From positions 1-19,668 of the forward strand of contig QFQQ01000096.1 of the NCBI GenBank assembly GCA_003243445.1: DNA of 19,668 nt, written 5' to 3'. The notes under the pieces are model-generated. The model was not told the DNA's origin. It made no database searches and saw only the letters and a program-made list of their open reading frames with translations. Shown one piece after another: positions 7,154 to 15,266 of the stretch (the first letter of the stretch is position 1; each line of letters begins with the position of its first letter). Made by a program: the position numbers and the translations under genes. The DNA comes from Citrobacter freundii (GTDB lineage Bacteria > Bacteroidota > Bacteroidia > Chitinophagales > Chitinophagaceae).

Positions 7154-8017
7154 ATGAAAAAATATATCGCTGTTTTGTTTGTTTGCCTGTGGCAAGCCAA
7201 TCTGCACGCGCAGGAGCAGACCGTTTTAAATGTCGTGTATGATTTCACGTATACCAGGGACCTGGCTGATACAGCACATCGTTACAAGGCAGAGATGGTC
7301 TTATCAACCGGCAAAACCAGCAGCCGCTACACTACACGCGAGGCCTTCAACCGTAACAGCCCGTCTGCTGTCAGATTGAATAAACAAAGAGAAGCAGCGG
7401 CAAATAGCGGCGGTGGCGGCGCAGCCATTGCAGTGGCTGGCGGTCCTATGCTGACAGTAAGCAACGCAGGTACGATGATCAATGAAGAGATTTTCCTGGA
7501 TAAGGCAAAATCAACCATCTGCACCGCCGGGCGCATCGGGTTTAAAAATTATCACTACATTGTTTCCATCCCGACGATTAACTGGAAGTTAAGCAATGAC
7601 AAGAAGGAGATCAGCGGTTATAGTTGTCAGAAGGCCGTGGGAGAGTATGGAGGCAGAACATTTGAGGCATGGTTTGCGCCGGATTTACCGTATGCAGTTG
7701 GTCCCTGGAAGCTGAACGGTTTACCGGGGTTGATCCTTAGCGCAACAGATACAAAGAACGAGATCGCTTTTGTGTGTAAAGAGATCACGAAGAATTCAGA
7801 TCCGGAGGAATTGGTAACGCCTTACATGAATATTGGCCGGAGCGTGGAGGTAAAGGCAAAGGAATATCAGAAGGTGGCGGGTATGTTTGCCACGGATCCG
7901 GCAGCGATTGTAGAAGCGCAGTTACCGGGAACGCCGGTGATGGTGCGGAATCTGGATTCTCCGGAGGACAAGAATATGAAGAAGATCGGGAAGTACAATC
8001 CAATGGAATTGAAATAA
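7154..8017 (+). CDS. GLPGLI family protein
   Basis: A 287-residue secreted protein with a signal peptide ending LHA-Q (about 19 residues). It carries the family signature exactly: IPTINWKLSNDKKEISGYSCQKAVGEYGGRTFEAWFAPDLPYAVGPWKLNGLPGLIL, with GLPGLI at residues 189-194. This family (TIGR01200) is restricted to Bacteroidota and its function is not established. Members usually sit directly upstream of a carboxypeptidase-regulatory-like outer-membrane protein, as here. A Gly/Ala-rich stretch (about 85-97, SGGGGAAIAVAGG) replaces what is usually a compact strand region. A conserved Cys lies in GYSCQKA (C158). The gene is coupled to the CxxC gene with a 2-nt gap. Confidence 0.93.
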   Translation: MKKYIAVLFVCLWQANLHAQEQTVLNVVYDFTYTRDLADTAHRYKAEMVLSTGKTSSRYTTREAFNRNSPSAVRLNKQREAAANSGGGGAAIAVAGGPMLTVSNAGTMINEEIFLDKAKSTICTAGRIGFKNYHYIVSIPTINWKLSNDKKEISGYSCQKAVGEYGGRTFEAWFAPDLPYAVGPWKLNGLPGLILSATDTKNEIAFVCKEITKNSDPEELVTPYMNIGRSVEVKAKEYQKVAGMFATDPAAIVEAQLPGTPVMVRNLDSPEDKNMKKIGKYNPMELK

Positions 8018-8069
8018 CGGCTGTTGGAACACTGCGCGTCTCGAAAAGAAAGAGCACTCGAATAAACGG

Positions 8070-10760
8070 ATGAATACCTTATCCAATAAACCACACTTCC
8101 TCCTTACCCTGCTTTTCGTAGGCATTTTCATGCATCCGTCCTTCTCCCAGGAACAAAAAACATTCTCTGGTACCGTCACTGACTCCACCCAACCCATTCC
8201 CTCCGCCAATGTCTTCATCGTAAATAACGATGCCGTCCTCCTCAGCTTCGCCATCACCAACGAACACGGCAATTTTCAGATCAATCTCCCTGCCTCGCTG
8301 CTGCAGCAGGCCGTCTGGATTGAAGCCACTTCCATGGGGTATAAAAAAGAACGGATAAAATTTGACCCCGCCAAACAACGCTATGAGTTTAAGTTGATAC
8401 GTGATCCGATTGCGCTGAAAGAAGTAAAGGTGACCAATCGTCCCGTTTTGCAACAGCTCGGAGATACACTGCGATACATCGTATCCAGCTTTGCGCAAAA
8501 GGAAGACCGCAGTATCGGCGATGTGTTGCGTCGCATGCCGGGTATCAAGATCATGGAGGATGGAACGATCTATTACAATGACAAACAGATCGACAACCTG
8601 TATATCCAGGGTGATGACCTGATGAGCGGCAAGTATGGCACAGCCACCAAAGTGATCCGTAAGGAAATGATCCGGAGCGTGGACGTGATCCAGAATCACC
8701 AACCGATCAAAGTATTAAAAGATAAAGTTTTTTCTGATAAAGCCTCAATCAACCTGGTACTGGCGAATGAGAACTCGATCAAGGTATCGGCTGGCGGGAA
8801 TATCGGGTTGGGTCTTCCGGGACTGTATGAGGTTAGCGCAAACACGATACTGCTGAACAAGAAGATCAAATCGATCAATCTCGCCTCCTTCAACAATGCC
8901 GGTACGGATTACAGTAGCCAGTTGAAACCGCAGGGAAGCGGGAATATGGGCGGCAGTATCGACAGGGATATTCCTGAATTTGCCTTATCGATGTCCGCAG
9001 CACAAATGCCCAATATTGCGCGGCAATATTATTTCGATAACCGGTCGATGCTGTTAAACTTCAACAACCTGTACAATTTAAAGAGCGGTGTGCAGCTGAA
9101 AGCGAATATCCAGGTGTTCAATGAGGTGAATTATTTCCGGTACAGGGGCACCACGCAGAATTTTGCGGCGGGTGATACGATCGTTTACCGGGATCATGAA
9201 AATGTACGGAATCATCCCAAAGCATTCAATGGAACATTCCAGGTGTTCGCCAACAAAGAGAAGTTCTATTTCAACAATGCCACGCAGTACAAAACCTGGC
9301 AGGAGATGAATACGGCCGGGATGCAGTTCAATGACAACGCTTTTTCGCAGGGCTTGCGGAACAGGCGATATGAGTTCAGCAATGACCTGCATTGGATCCC
9401 GACGTTGAAGTCGAAGTCAGTGCTGGAGTTCCGGTGGTTATTTAAGAAAGTAAATTATAATAAGCAGCTGGCGTTATATGATGGATTCGTGAGCAGCATC
9501 AGCGGGCATGAAGGAGTGTATGACAGCATCATCCAGCGGTTGAGGGACCCGGTTCAGCTATCACATGTGTATGTTTCAAGGAAGCGATCCTGGACCTGGG
9601 GCACCATTTACCAGAATATCGGCTGGATCAGTGAAGATCATACGATGACGTCTTTCCTGTCGTTTTTGAAGAATGGCAACCTGGCGCCCTTTTCCGGAGA
9701 TGCGGGTAATGACCAGCACTGGCGGAATAACCAGTATTACCTGACCAGCGGAGTGGATGTAAAGAGCAGTAAATGGAGCGGGTCTTTGCAGTTGCCGGTG
9801 TTCTGGCAGCGGATCAGCGACAGGCAGCGATTCTATGACCTGGACAATTCATTGAACAGGGTCCGTTTCAACCCAAAGCTTTCGCTGCAGCATCAGTTCA
9901 CGCTGGAGAAGCGAGCGACCTTGAGCTACAATTATACCACGGCCTTTGGTGATCTGACCGATACGTATATAGGACGGGTGTTGTTGAACTATCGCAATCT
10001 TTCATCCAGCCAGGGCGTGTTGCCGTTCAATAAGGTGCACAGTTCATCGTTGAGTTATGCTTCGCAAAAGTCGATCAGTTTATTTTTCTTTAATGCTGAT
10101 CTTGGTTATACACGTACAGCGTCGAATACCTTGCTGGCATCGAATATTACGGATAGTCTTGAGCAAACGGTGTTGGTCAATCAGGATAATATACAGGAGC
10201 GCTGGAATGCCAATGCGGGGATCAGCCAGTTCATTTTCCCGATCAAGCTGAACGCCAGTGTGAAGGCGGGGTATAGTTTTGCTTCGAGTAATCTCATCCT
10301 GAATGGCGAGCCGACCCGGATCAACAGTAACAACATCACGGCTGCTGTTCAGTTTACCAAGCGCTTCTCCGATCTGCTTTCACTAGAGTACACGGGCAGG
10401 TACGACCGGATGAAAGTGAAGTCTTCACTCGATGCTGCCGCCAAACAATTGCCGCAAAAGGTGCGGAATTTTAACCAGACGATCAAGACTTCGTTTATCC
10501 CCGGAAAGAAGTGGCTGGTTGATTTCGTGATCCGGCATGCGACACAAAAAAACAATTTTATTACGCAGGGGTATTTCTTTTCGGATGCGAAACTGCGTTA
10601 TACGTTTGGAAAGCGGAAGTTTGATGTGAATGTGGAAGGGTTTAATCTGTTTGGGGTGAAGGAGTATCTTTATTTTAATGCGGATAGTTACCGCCTGGTG
10701 ACGAATGAGTATCGGTTGAGAGGGAGGATGGTGATGGTGAGGGTGGATGTATATTTATGA
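8070..10760 (+). CDS. Outer-membrane beta-barrel protein with CarboxypepD_reg-like and TonB-plug domains
   Basis: An 896-residue outer-membrane protein. The signal peptide (about 1-26, SFS-Q) is followed by a carboxypeptidase-regulatory-like beta-sandwich (about 29-115: FSGTVTDSTQPIPSANVFIV). A TonB-receptor plug-like segment follows (about 118-235: GDTLRYIVSSFAQKEDRSIGDVLRRMPGIKIMEDGTIYYNDKQIDNLYIQGDDLM). The remaining 650 residues alternate aromatic beta strands typical of a 22-stranded barrel and end in VRVDVYL with a terminal-strand aromatic pattern. It is shorter than SusC-type transporters and has no SusD partner. It is the standard companion of GLPGLI proteins; transport or secretion of a peptide is plausible but unproven. 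It is separated from the GLPGLI gene by 52 nt, which show no terminator. Element B follows 2 nt after its stop codon. Confidence 0.9.
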   Translation: MNTLSNKPHFLLTLLFVGIFMHPSFSQEQKTFSGTVTDSTQPIPSANVFIVNNDAVLLSFAITNEHGNFQINLPASLLQQAVWIEATSMGYKKERIKFDPAKQRYEFKLIRDPIALKEVKVTNRPVLQQLGDTLRYIVSSFAQKEDRSIGDVLRRMPGIKIMEDGTIYYNDKQIDNLYIQGDDLMSGKYGTATKVIRKEMIRSVDVIQNHQPIKVLKDKVFSDKASINLVLANENSIKVSAGGNIGLGLPGLYEVSANTILLNKKIKSINLASFNNAGTDYSSQLKPQGSGNMGGSIDRDIPEFALSMSAAQMPNIARQYYFDNRSMLLNFNNLYNLKSGVQLKANIQVFNEVNYFRYRGTTQNFAAGDTIVYRDHENVRNHPKAFNGTFQVFANKEKFYFNNATQYKTWQEMNTAGMQFNDNAFSQGLRNRRYEFSNDLHWIPTLKSKSVLEFRWLFKKVNYNKQLALYDGFVSSISGHEGVYDSIIQRLRDPVQLSHVYVSRKRSWTWGTIYQNIGWISEDHTMTSFLSFLKNGNLAPFSGDAGNDQHWRNNQYYLTSGVDVKSSKWSGSLQLPVFWQRISDRQRFYDLDNSLNRVRFNPKLSLQHQFTLEKRATLSYNYTTAFGDLTDTYIGRVLLNYRNLSSSQGVLPFNKVHSSSLSYASQKSISLFFFNADLGYTRTASNTLLASNITDSLEQTVLVNQDNIQERWNANAGISQFIFPIKLNASVKAGYSFASSNLILNGEPTRINSNNITAAVQFTKRFSDLLSLEYTGRYDRMKVKSSLDAAAKQLPQKVRNFNQTIKTSFIPGKKWLVDFVIRHATQKNNFITQGYFFSDAKLRYTFGKRKFDVNVEGFNLFGVKEYLYFNADSYRLVTNEYRLRGRMVMVRVDVYL

Positions 10761-10762
10761 GG

Positions 10763-10989
10763 GGCGTAATCTCCCGCAGATTTCGCAGATTTTGTTTTCA
10801 CAATTTACGAAAAGTATATCAATGGTCATAGAGGTTTTATGGGGATGCGCAGATTTCGCAGATATCGCCCCGTTATCAGAAATTGATCTGCGTTATCTGC
10901 ACCTTCCCATAAAAGTATGCACCTGCATTAAAACAGGCTTTCTGAATAGTAAGGGTAAGATCTGCGAAATCCGCGGGAACCTCTACGCC
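10763..10989. mobile_element. MITE-like inverted-repeat element B
   Basis: The 227-bp stretch begins GGCGTA (10763-10768) and ends TACGCC (10984-10989), exactly like element A. The arms continue as CCCGCAGATTTCGCAGAT (from 10773) and, inverted, ATCTGCGAAATCCGCGGG (10960-10977). Two further copies of the core are inside: CGCAGATTTCGCAGAT at 10848-10863 and a decayed inverted GATCTGCG-TTATCTGC at 10885-10900. The ATCTGCGAAATCTGCGGG type of repeat is familiar from many Bacteroidota genomes. There is no coding capacity of interest. It fills nearly the whole 286-bp gap between the barrel gene and the NIPSNAP gene. Confidence 0.7.
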
Positions 10990-11046
10990 AGCCGCAAATA
11001 GTCCATCCTCAAATTCAAAATATCTACTTTCGCTAAAAATTGTCCG

Positions 11047-11820
11047 ATGCGCCTTTTCACCCATCTTTGCCTGTTCGCACTTTTGCTGATCTCTTCCTCC
11101 GCAACTTTCGCGAAAGCACCTGCACGTTCTTATTATCAGCTGAAGATCTACCAGCTTCAATCCACCGCGCAACAACAACGCGTGGAGCGATTCCTCGAAA
11201 GCGCTTATGTACCTGCGCTTCATCGAGCCGGTATCAAAAGGGTCGGTGTATTCAAAACCATGGAAACAGATTCGGTGAAACGCATCTATGTATTGATCCC
11301 GTATAAACAGCTGAAGCAGATCGATGCGATCGCGAAGACGCTTGCAAAAGATAACCAGTACCTCACGGCAGGAAAGGATTACCTGGATGCAGCGTATAAT
11401 GATCAGCCGTATCAACGCATCGAAACGGTATTGCTGCAGGCATTTGAAGGTATGCCCATGCCCTTTGTGCCGCAACTGGCAGGACCGAAAGATCAACGTG
11501 TGTATGAACTGCGCAGTTATGAAAGCCCGACAGAAAAGTACTATGCCAATAAAGTGCAGATGTTCAATAACGGCGAGATTGAGATCTTCAACAGGCTTGG
11601 GTTTAATGCGGTGTTTTATGCGGAAGCGATCGCCGGCAGCCAGATGCCGAACCTGATGTATATGACGAGCTTTGACAATAAAACAAGCCGTGATGAACAC
11701 TGGAAGAAATTTGGTGATGATGCGGCATGGAAGAAATTATTGGCGATGCCGGAGTATCAGAATAATGTTTCAAAGATCCATATTTACTTTTTGTATCCGG
11801 CGGCGTGTTCTGATTTTTGA
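11047..11820 (+). CDS. NIPSNAP family protein, exported
   Basis: A 257-residue protein with a signal peptide (about 1-24, TFAKA) and two tandem NIPSNAP-like ferredoxin-type domains. The first is at about 28-125 (YYQLKIYQLQSTAQQQRVERFLESAYVPALHRAGIKRVGVF) and the second at about 148-255 (VYELRSYESPTEKYYANKVQMF...LMYMTSFDN...HWKKFGDDAAWKKL). The second domain carries the typical YELRSY start. NIPSNAP proteins are dimeric alpha/beta-barrel proteins of unclear activity. In Bacteroidota these exported versions often stand near sugar-metabolism genes, but no partner is seen here. The start is set by the signal peptide. A weak -7-like TACTTTCG lies at 11025-11032. Confidence 0.9.
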   Translation: MRLFTHLCLFALLLISSSATFAKAPARSYYQLKIYQLQSTAQQQRVERFLESAYVPALHRAGIKRVGVFKTMETDSVKRIYVLIPYKQLKQIDAIAKTLAKDNQYLTAGKDYLDAAYNDQPYQRIETVLLQAFEGMPMPFVPQLAGPKDQRVYELRSYESPTEKYYANKVQMFNNGEIEIFNRLGFNAVFYAEAIAGSQMPNLMYMTSFDNKTSRDEHWKKFGDDAAWKKLLAMPEYQNNVSKIHIYFLYPAACSDF

Positions 11821-11876
11821 TGCATTGAGGTGGATGAGCATTATAAGGACCTTTCGCTGTTGACAGTCAATCGCTG

Positions 11877-11884
11877 TATCTTTG
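11877..11884 (+). promoter_or_regulatory. -7 promoter box (TATCTTTG)
   Basis: A perfect match to the Bacteroidota -7 consensus TAnnTTTG, 18 nt before the ATG at 11902. A TTGACA lies at 11860-11865, closer than the usual -33 spacing. It supports 11902 rather than the in-frame upstream ATG at 11830 as the start of the next gene. Confidence 0.6.
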
Positions 11885-11901
11885 TAACTAAAGAATATCA
11901 C

Positions 11902-12258
11902 ATGTTTCACGAACTTTCAAAACGAGAAAAGAAAATTGCAAGGGTCTGCATCGATAAAGGGTTGGATGCTCAGTTCCGTGAAAGCCTTGAAAAATTCGAC
12001 AGCGTCATAACGAATTGGAGAAACGGTAAGTTTGAAGCGAATAAGGAAGCGTATCACGAATTATATAGAACAGTGATGGAGCAGAATAAAGCGATCGCCC
12101 GGCGGTATGATGACCTTACCGGCTCACGCTATTTGAATACGGTCGCTGAGATCTATGTTGACGGATATATTAATGATGACGATATCAAAGATTTTTCGGA
12201 GGAAGTGAGGCTGTGGATGGTCAGGGTGAAGGAGATGAGGCGATCGGAAAAAGACTGA
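11902..12258 (+). CDS. Small helical protein of unknown function
   Basis: An 118-residue soluble protein, nearly all predicted alpha helix and strongly charged (ELSKREKKIARVCIDKGL; YHELYRTVMEQNKAIARRYDDLTGSRYLNTVAEIYVDGYI). I do not recognise a named domain. The regular, protein-like composition and the good promoter directly upstream make it a real gene. An upstream in-frame ATG at 11830 would add 24 residues but would lie ahead of the promoter. It stands alone, with no operon partner on the same strand. Confidence 0.7.
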   Translation: MFHELSKREKKIARVCIDKGLDAQFRESLEKFDSVITNWRNGKFEANKEAYHELYRTVMEQNKAIARRYDDLTGSRYLNTVAEIYVDGYINDDDIKDFSEEVRLWMVRVKEMRRSEKD

Positions 12259-12571
12259 GTTCTTTGCCGCGATGTAATTTTTAATTGCAGTTGCAGGATT
12301 GATCAGCTTTGTCTTTAAAGCAGCTTTGCAAGTTCTTCTTGCATTGCAGTATCCCCGCGAAAATCCGCGATCAAAGGCGAATTACTTATAGTTCCTGATC
12401 GTTAGAATGTCGTTCTCTGATCTTGCAATGCTGAGCAGTTGCGTCTCCCAAATCACAACAACGCCGGGCCGATCATTTTCCCGGGCCATGCTAATATCTG
12501 GGAATAGTGAGAAGCAAATAATAGCTGACGCGCCGGTATTCAAACATCCGGAATCATGATTTACGTCGTAG
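12259..12571. other. Gene-poor 313-bp stretch
   Basis: Nothing convincing is found on either strand. A minus-strand frame at 12382-12489 could encode 35 residues (MARENDRPGVVVIWETQLLS...). It is fairly protein-like, but I see no family or promoter and do not call it. The stretch lies between converging genes, and may hold decayed coding sequence like the neighbouring pseudogene. Confidence 0.4.
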
Positions 12572-12774
12572 TCATTTGCGGCCCGTTGAGATTCCTAATT
12601 GATAGGCCCATCTGCATATTGTTATTGCTCTGTCGTTCGTCAGTCCGTAACGATTGTAAATGATCCCGGCAGCCAATCCCGCTCCGATGATACACCAGAA
12701 CTGGTAATGACTGATGCCTTTTTTTTACGCGGAATGGATGGTCCAAGCCAATCCAGGAGAAGATAATAAACGGC
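12572..12774 (-). pseudogene. Frameshifted C-terminal remnant of a membrane-protein gene
   Basis: On the minus strand, 12572-12718 reads GISHYQFWCIIGAGLAAGIIYNRYGL and then TNDRAITICRWAYQLGISTGRK-stop. This is a convincing membrane-type segment with no start codon in its frame. Just upstream (12719-12726) is a run of eight A on the coding strand. Across it, a different frame continues (AVYYLLLDWLGPSIPRKKK) back to the TAA at 12775-12777 that ends the upstream gene. The simplest reading is that one longer membrane protein was broken by a nonsense change at 12775 and a slip in the A8 run. A sequencing error at the A8 run could explain only the second lesion. A 4th transmembrane helix (FWCIIGAGLAAGIIY) would lie in this part. 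Confidence 0.55.
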
Positions 12775-13170
12775 TTAGGCGGGCAACAGGCAGACGAAGG
12801 CAAAACAGATGATCCACACTAAGATCCATAACTTGTTACCGGCAAACCGAAGGCTTATCAATATTCCTTTTAAGAAGTATACAATACAAACGATCAGGTA
12901 AGCTGTGGCTATGAACGCAAGCGCTTTTTCCCAGCCTGATAATGATTGATAGAATGCCAGGGGTTTGAGGATATAATAAGCAGCAACTAGGGAGCTGCTG
13001 AAGATGAATGCAAAGTAAAACAGCCTGCCTGTCAATTTAAAAAAATTGATGGCCGGATCGTTGCCTTTTCTGATCTCTTCTTCATGGCGTTGCTGTTCCT
13101 TCTGTTCTTCTTCGGCACGGCCCATTTCATAAGGATCATTGGGGTCGAAAGGGAAAGGTGAATTACTCAT
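12775..13170 (-). CDS. Three-helix membrane protein of unknown function, probably truncated
   Basis: A 131-residue protein. The N-terminal 40 residues are soluble and charged (DPNDPYEMGRAEEEQKEQQRHEEEIRKG), followed by three hydrophobic segments at about 50-70, 80-107 and 112-131 (LWILVWIICFAFVCLLPA). It stops abruptly inside the third hydrophobic segment, and a further membrane-like segment can be read in another frame downstream, so the gene is likely a truncated form. The start MSNSPFPFDPND at 13170 is preferred over an ATG five codons earlier because the latter adds an odd MKLLY leader. It is followed upstream by a lipoprotein gene on the same strand, 70 nt away. No domain is recognised. 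Confidence 0.6.
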   Translation of the reverse strand: MSNSPFPFDPNDPYEMGRAEEEQKEQQRHEEEIRKGNDPAINFFKLTGRLFYFAFIFSSSLVAAYYILKPLAFYQSLSGWEKALAFIATAYLIVCIVYFLKGILISLRFAGNKLWILVWIICFAFVCLLPA

Positions 13171-13240
13171 GTACAAGAGTTTCATTGATGAGATGATTAT
13201 TCGGTATGATCATTCCGAATTGCCAATGGGAGGAGAAGCT

Positions 13241-13798
13241 TTATCCTCCAAACTCGATAAATTCTGGCCCGGGTTTTTTAACGATGCGCCATCCGTCGTC
13301 ATAGAGCGCGAAGTACGCTTTACGGTTATTTTTTTCTTTCAGCTCTTTCTTGAGAAATACAACAAAAGGAGAGATGTTTTTATAAACAGTGGTGTATTCA
13401 ACCATCGCTGTTTTCTTAGCCTGTCCTAACCGTAACCCGGTTATCTCTACAAACTCTTCATCTGCGATCTTTACCAACTGGATCTGAAATGGTTTATCTT
13501 TTTCAGGAGTAGGCAGAAGATAAGGTGTTGCCTTATCAGTGAATGTTATCCATGGCTTACCGGCCTCGTTGAATTTTTTTGTTTTGATTACGTTGACGTA
13601 GCCATCGCGTTCAAGTCCTGCATCAACCGCTTTAAAGGCCTCCGGTACATCATTGCAAAAAATACTGTAATCGAAAATTGAGGGATACATCTTTTCAGCT
13701 TCTATTATTTTCTGCGCCTTTTCCCGGGTGAAGTTGTTGGATGAGCAGGAGGTGAATAGGAACATAGCGATGATGGCCAGAGCGGTTAGCAGTTTCAT
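13241..13798 (-). CDS. Lipoprotein of unknown function
   Basis: A 185-residue predicted lipoprotein with signal MKLLTALAIIAMFLFTSC (Cys18 as lipid anchor). The mature part has an N-terminal helix (REKAQKIIEAEKMYPSIF), then alternating strands (WITFTDKATPYLLPTP; FQIQLVKIADEEFVEITGLRL; AMVEYTTVYKNISPFVVFL) and a C-terminal strand pair (KAYFALYDDGWRIVKKP). The ending DGWRI is common in small Bacteroidota lipoproteins of unknown role. I do not recognise a named family. It shares its strand with the membrane-protein gene and may form a two-gene unit with it. Confidence 0.75.
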   Translation of the reverse strand: MKLLTALAIIAMFLFTSCSSNNFTREKAQKIIEAEKMYPSIFDYSIFCNDVPEAFKAVDAGLERDGYVNVIKTKKFNEAGKPWITFTDKATPYLLPTPEKDKPFQIQLVKIADEEFVEITGLRLGQAKKTAMVEYTTVYKNISPFVVFLKKELKEKNNRKAYFALYDDGWRIVKKPGPEFIEFGG

Positions 13799-14056
13799 GG
13801 TAGAAGGTGTTAGGTTGTTTCTAAGGTAAGAAAAAGGCGCTGTGAGCAGGATTTGGGAGTATATATGATGGAGGTGTGCGGGTGTTTTTGCGTGGTGTTA
13901 ACAGTTTATGGAGTGGAGATAAGAATTTTCACTTAGGCAATAATATGTCAGACAGGGAATAGAAAATCAGAAAAAAACCGATTTAGTGCTGTGTTTTCTG
14001 CGTTAATCTTTACCGAATACGCTTTTGGAGGGTGGACCTGTAACCTAATGCATGCC

Positions 14057-15247
14057 TTAATACAACAGCCCAAACATCCACAACGGGATCTTATGTTCAT
14101 GTCCGATTTCAATACCGTCTGCTACCACAAAAGACCGTTTGAAGTTTTTTAGCTGTCGCTGCTGTTTGTCTTTACCGCCAACTTCAAACATATCACCTTC
14201 CACCGCAAAATCTCCTTCGCTGGTATAAGTAACGTCTTTTACTGCCGATGCCTGGTTAATGAAAAAACTTTCCCTGACAGCGCCGATCTCCATGGCGGAA
14301 TACGCCAGTGCATATTGAAGGTTAGGATGATGGAGGTAGATCTTCTCTGGCTTTTGCAAGGCACCGATGCCTTTGGCAGAATGATACAGACCATTGATGA
14401 TCCGGAGGTCTTCCAGATGATGCAGGAAGCTGATCAGTGTATTGCGGGATACGCCGGTCCTTTCGCTCAGTTTTGAAATATTCGGTTTGAAAGGAGCAGA
14501 CTCTGCAATGATGTATAAGAGCTGGCGGATCTTTTCAATGCTCGCGGGTGTCAGATCATGCAGAGCAGGCAGATCGGTGCTTAATGCGAGTGAGATCGTC
14601 TCTTCCAGCTTTTGCGGATAGACGTTCACATTTTCGAGAAAGTAAGGGTAATAGCCATGTTTGAGATAACCAGTGAAATGCTCCAGCGGTTTTACCTTCT
14701 GAATAATGCTTCGTGCTATCTGCACATGATCGTTCAGAAGGATTTCCCAATCGAGCTTTTCCAGCGAAACCGTTGTTTCAAGAGACAGATATTCCCTGAA
14801 GGAAAGACCACGCAATTCATACATGACGGCGCGCCGGCTCAGATCTGCCCGGGCTTTGTCGAGGTGCATGATCGATGAGCCAGTGAAGATCACAGAAAGA
14901 TCAGGTTGATCATCATAGATGTTTTTGAGCTCCTGCGACCAGCCGGGATAACGGTGGACTTCATCCAATAGTAAGTAACGACCACCTTGTTTTACAAAAG
15001 TATCGGCCAGGTCAACGAGCTTGTTTTCGGTAAACCAAAGGTCGTCCAGGCTGGTGTATAAAACCTGGTGGTCAAGCGGCAGTTCCCTGTGTGCGTATTG
15101 CAGCAGCAGCGTGGTTTTGCCAGCCCCTCTGGCAACTTTAATGCCGATCATGCGATTGGAGAAATCGATGTTTTGAAGGAGGTATCGATAGAAACGGTCC
15201 GGGGTACGGTCCAGTTTTTTATATGATTTCTCGAATAGTCTTTCCAT
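14057..15247 (-). CDS. AAA_14 / DUF4143 ATPase
   Basis: A 396-residue protein of the AAA_14-DUF4143 group of standalone bacterial ATPases found in accessory regions. The P-loop is VARGAGKTT (residues 38-46), Walker B YLLLDEVH (D95-E96), sensor-1-like FTGSSIMHL (about 121-129), followed by RRAVMYELRGLSFREYL. A winged-helix-like segment (about 265-300: ISKLSERTGVSRNTLISFLHHLEDLRIINGL) leads into the DUF4143-type C-terminus. The family usually has GxRGxGKT; here the first glycine is V38, an unusual change. Function is unknown; proposed roles range from antitoxin-like to mobile-element-linked. ATG 15247 is preferred to 15280 because a perfect -7 box (15267-15274) lies between them. The gene is monocistronic. 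Confidence 0.85.
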   Translation of the reverse strand: MERLFEKSYKKLDRTPDRFYRYLLQNIDFSNRMIGIKVARGAGKTTLLLQYAHRELPLDHQVLYTSLDDLWFTENKLVDLADTFVKQGGRYLLLDEVHRYPGWSQELKNIYDDQPDLSVIFTGSSIMHLDKARADLSRRAVMYELRGLSFREYLSLETTVSLEKLDWEILLNDHVQIARSIIQKVKPLEHFTGYLKHGYYPYFLENVNVYPQKLEETISLALSTDLPALHDLTPASIEKIRQLLYIIAESAPFKPNISKLSERTGVSRNTLISFLHHLEDLRIINGLYHSAKGIGALQKPEKIYLHHPNLQYALAYSAMEIGAVRESFFINQASAVKDVTYTSEGDFAVEGDMFEVGGKDKQQRQLKNFKRSFVVADGIEIGHEHKIPLWMFGLLY

Positions 15248-15266
15248 AAGTGTTGTTTGGAAAAAG

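Noticed and set aside
8811..8828. GLPGLY in the barrel protein (residues 248-253), resembling the GLPGLI signature
   Set aside because: In barrel proteins of this type the position is a variable G-x-P-x-x-Y; the likeness to GLPGLI is probably chance.
10876..11700. Long minus-strand open frame (274 codons) opposite the NIPSNAP gene
   Set aside because: It is the antisense of a clear NIPSNAP gene and of element B, with no domain and unusual composition.
12561..12803. 80-codon minus-strand frame as a gene
   Set aside because: The third part is low in hydrophobic order and another frame of the same DNA gives a convincing membrane segment, so this frame is likely a shadow of a broken gene.
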